From Mariprofundaceae bacterium (GTDB lineage Bacteria > Pseudomonadota > Zetaproteobacteria > Mariprofundales > Mariprofundaceae), in contig JAJFLC010000008.1 in NCBI GenBank assembly GCA_021772895.1, forward strand, positions 1 to 54,621: a stretch of 54,621 nt of DNA, written 5' to 3'. Both the position numbers and the translations under genes were made by a program. The notes under the pieces are model-generated. The model saw only the letters and a list, made by a program, of their open reading frames with translations, made no database searches and was not told where the DNA came from. Each line of letters opens with the position of its first letter. The stretch's first letter is position 1. Positions 53,153 through 54,621 of the stretch are shown here, piece by piece.

Positions 53153-53165
53153 TAAGTTAAACTTA
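53153..53165. promoter_or_regulatory. palindrome at the toxin-antitoxin start, likely autoregulatory operator
   Basis: TAAGTT-A-AACTTA is a perfect 6+6-bp inverted repeat and ends where the SD (TTAGGAG) begins. A half-site-like AAGTT lies at 53141-53145. Phd/YefM antitoxins repress their own operon by binding palindromes at this place. Confidence 0.55.
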
Positions 53166-53174
53166 GGAGTGGAT

Positions 53175-53405
53175 ATGAACATCAATACGAAAGAGCTGCG
53201 CCAACACCTGAGTGAATACCTGGATCGTGCTTCGCGAGGGCATTCGATTGAGATCAGCATGCGTGGCAAGCCTGTTGCTGTTTTGACCTCGCTTATGCCT
53301 AAAGCCACGATGGAAGAGGATGCGCTGTTCGGTTTGTGGGCTGATCGAGGCGAGATGGATGTTGAAGCCGAAGTTCATGCCATGCGGCAGGGCAGAAGCT
53401 TTTAG
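53175..53405 (+). CDS. Phd/YefM-family antitoxin
   Basis: 76 residues from ATG 53175, with TTAGGAG five bases upstream; GTG 53169 would overlap that SD. The N-terminal Phd/YefM fold is seen as MNINTKELRQHLSEYLDRAS and IEISMRGKPVAVLTSL, the DNA-binding half. The C-terminal third is acidic and probably binds the toxin. Its TAG overlaps the toxin GTG by 1 nt, so they are coupled. Confidence 0.92.
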   Translation: MNINTKELRQHLSEYLDRASRGHSIEISMRGKPVAVLTSLMPKATMEEDALFGLWADRGEMDVEAEVHAMRQGRSF

Positions 53406-53782
53406 TGCTCATTGATACTGATATTATTATCTGGCACATGCGCGGCAACGAAAAAGCCCGCAAAGCAATTCTTGAAGTTGAACGCCCATCCATTTCGATC
53501 ATCACCCAGATGGAGCTTGTACAAGGCTTGAGAGACAAGGCGGAGCAGTCTGCACTTCATCGCTTTATCGACCAGCGGGGCTTCTCTGTGTTTCCAGTAG
53601 GTGAGTCAATCAGCCAGCGTGCGTTGGTGCTGATGGAGGAGTGGCGATTGAGCCATGGCCTATTGATGGCCGATGCGTTGATTGCGGCAACTGCGGTGGA
53701 TTACGGCCAGACATTGTTAACGGGTAACCATAAGCATTACAGCTTTATTCCTAGTATGACCGTGAAACGATTCAAGCCTTAA
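53405..53782 (+). CDS. vapC: VapC-type PIN-domain toxin (endoribonuclease)
   Basis: 125 residues from a GTG start. The PIN acidic triad is visible as Asp4/Asp6 (MLIDTDIIIWHM), Glu37 (ISIITQMELVQGL) and Asp90 (HGLLMADALIAATA), with Asn108 in TGNHKHYSFIP. VapC toxins cleave initiator tRNA or rRNA in other bacteria. Paired with a Phd-like antitoxin (hybrid vap/phd module). It lies between the solo and left transposon ends. Confidence 0.93.
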   Translation: MLIDTDIIIWHMRGNEKARKAILEVERPSISIITQMELVQGLRDKAEQSALHRFIDQRGFSVFPVGESISQRALVLMEEWRLSHGLLMADALIAATAVDYGQTLLTGNHKHYSFIPSMTVKRFKP

Positions 53783-53889
53783 TCGGATGTGAGAGTTAAG
53801 TGTGTTTAGTAAACTGTCACCGTAATTTTAACAAAACGCTGCATTTTTGAGAACTCCACCTGTTTCATTTGCGATAAATTCTAAGTTTC
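53783..53889. other. gap between vapC and the transposase left end
   Basis: 107 nt with no gene seen. The left transposon end begins at 53890. Confidence 0.5.
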
Positions 53890-53909
53890 GGAGACATAAT
53901 ACTTAATTA
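53890..53909. repeat. left inverted end of the RAYT element
   Basis: GGAGACATAATACTTAATTA is the inverse complement of the right end with one mismatch in 20. It overlaps the transposase stop codon (TTA at 53903-53905 on + strand). Confidence 0.88.
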
Positions 53910-54565
53910 TCCACATTTCGCTTTGGGCCAGGCTTTTTCTTGCCGAGCTCACGCCCAGCTATGGATGACATCTTCGACATAAAACTCTCTCCCCCTAATG
54001 GCCTTCCCGTTCTTTCATGCATGCGAACATCATCAAACAAGGCTTGATCTCCACCTGCCAATAGCTCACCCCAGTCGCTAACCCTGTCAAGCATCGGCTT
54101 AACCTTTACCAACACGTCATCTTTTCCTGCAAGATGCGCCTGAGCACTACTCCAACGATAATCTTCAGGTCGTTTTACCAGCTTTGCCCGAACAGGGTTC
54201 AGCTCAACATATCGACATGCCGCCAGAAGGTAATCTTCATCCATTGCAAACGATGCAAAGCGCCCTTGCCACAGATAACCCTTCCAGCCTTTCTTAAAAT
54301 TGACATGACGGGTATATCGTCTGTGCGCTTCTCCAATGCCACGAGCCAAGCTCTCTTTGCTTTGAGGAACAACAACCAAGTGTACGTGATTTGGCATCAG
54401 GCAATATGACCACACCTCAACGCCAGTAGAGTCACACCACTCACGCATCAACCTCAAATAAATTTCATAATCTTCATCATCAAAAAAAGTGTCCATCCTG
54501 CGAACCCCACGCTGGGTTACATGATGAGGGATTGTCGGAATTACTACGCGTGCGATTCGTGCCAT
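53903..54565 (-). CDS. REP-associated tyrosine transposase (Y1_Tnp, HUH family)
   Basis: 220 residues. The HUH motif is His60-Val-His62 (YCLMPNHVHLVVVPQSKESL), and Tyr119 in CRYVELNPVRAKLV is the catalytic tyrosine. N-terminal ARIARVVIPTIPHHVTQRGV and the C-terminal basic tail (GKKKPGPKRNVDN) are RAYT-like. Single-stranded DNA transposases of this type move or process REP/BIME sequences. Intact by eye. Confidence 0.93.
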   Translation of the reverse strand: MARIARVVIPTIPHHVTQRGVRRMDTFFDDEDYEIYLRLMREWCDSTGVEVWSYCLMPNHVHLVVVPQSKESLARGIGEAHRRYTRHVNFKKGWKGYLWQGRFASFAMDEDYLLAACRYVELNPVRAKLVKRPEDYRWSSAQAHLAGKDDVLVKVKPMLDRVSDWGELLAGGDQALFDDVRMHERTGRPLGGESFMSKMSSIAGRELGKKKPGPKRNVDN

Positions 54566-54600
54566 AGCAAAACAATGTAACGAAACACCTCATACGTCAA

Positions 54601-54620
54601 TAATTAAGTATTATGTCCCC
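54601..54620. repeat. right inverted end of the RAYT element
   Basis: TAATTAAGTATTATGTCCCC, inverse of the left end at 53890-53909 with 19 of 20 matching bases. One base of sequence follows before the window ends. Confidence 0.9.
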
Positions 54621-54621
54621 G

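Larger units (their letters stand above)
52817..53174. other. region between the ThDP enzyme and the toxin-antitoxin pair
   Basis: It contains an ftsY-like remnant on the - strand (52885-53005), a solo transposon end (53016-53036), and the promoter/operator region of the toxin-antitoxin operon. No complete gene is seen. Confidence 0.7.
53890..54620 (-). mobile_element. REP-associated tyrosine transposase (RAYT) element
   Basis: One transposase gene bracketed by 20-bp inverted ends, 731 bp in all. The gene lies 36 nt inside the right end and its stop falls within the left end. This is the layout of IS200-like RAYT cassettes. No target duplication was looked for beyond the window edge, which is one base past the right end. 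Confidence 0.85.

Noticed and set aside
1-54621. CRISPR array, rRNA genes or prophage
   Set aside because: No regularly spaced repeats of the proper length, no rRNA sequence and no phage structural genes were seen.

Overview
The window looks like chromosomal DNA of a Gram-negative proteobacterium. It has MlaA and a BamC-like lipoprotein, DksA, LipB, RNase G, HemW, FabI, Tas and a MoxR/DUF58/TgpA cluster. Its S14, S4, L36, L24 and adenylate kinase are all in zinc-binding (C+) forms. That includes a 61-residue S14, where most alpha/beta/gamma-proteobacteria have a ~100-residue zinc-free S14. With the secY-adk-infA-rpmJ-rpsM order this makes me suspect a deep-branching lineage such as Zetaproteobacteria (Mariprofundus-like). 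The taxon is inference only.

Region 1 (1-14723) is one unbroken S10-spc-alpha ribosomal cluster on the + strand, from the 3' end of tuf through rpsJ to rplQ, closed by a strong intrinsic terminator. Its only notable interruption is a 171-nt gap between rplF and rplR that is rich in perfect inverted repeats. Region 2 (14801-19517) holds a BamC-like lipoprotein gene, the convergent trpEGDC operon with three 4-nt overlaps, and a tRNA-Ala(GGC) gene divergent from trpE with its own promoter and terminator.

Region 3 (19518-21800) is gene-poor. A NYN-domain RNase-like gene lies between two long imperfect direct repeats, the first of which begins inside the tRNA terminator. Region 4 (21801-29170) carries an SDR-family protein, a possible 33-residue membrane peptide, a zincin-type metallopeptidase, moxR-DUF58-tgpA, and fabI-aroC. 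Region 5 (29207-34033) holds mlaA, tas, a multi-cluster CDGSH iron-sulfur protein, an SMR transporter, an RsuA-like pseudouridine synthase and an RsmC/RlmG-like methyltransferase.

Region 6 (34082-36681) is a solitary KAP-family P-loop NTPase gene with its own promoter and terminator. It has an in-frame 48-bp tandem repeat and is the best candidate here for an uncharacterised, possibly defensive, system. Region 7 (36696-49632) is housekeeping: dut-coaBC, bcp, ispH, a CHASE2 adenylate cyclase, dksA, ppnP-lipB, moeB-rhodanese, maf-rng-hemW and a DgcZ-like zinc-sensing diguanylate cyclase. Region 8 (49672-52816) pairs an aldehyde dehydrogenase with an acetolactate-synthase-type ThDP enzyme.

Region 9 (52885-54621) is mobile DNA. 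A C-terminal ftsY-like remnant abuts a solo 20-bp transposon end. A Phd/VapC toxin-antitoxin pair follows, and then a REP-associated tyrosine transposase gene bounded by matching inverted ends.
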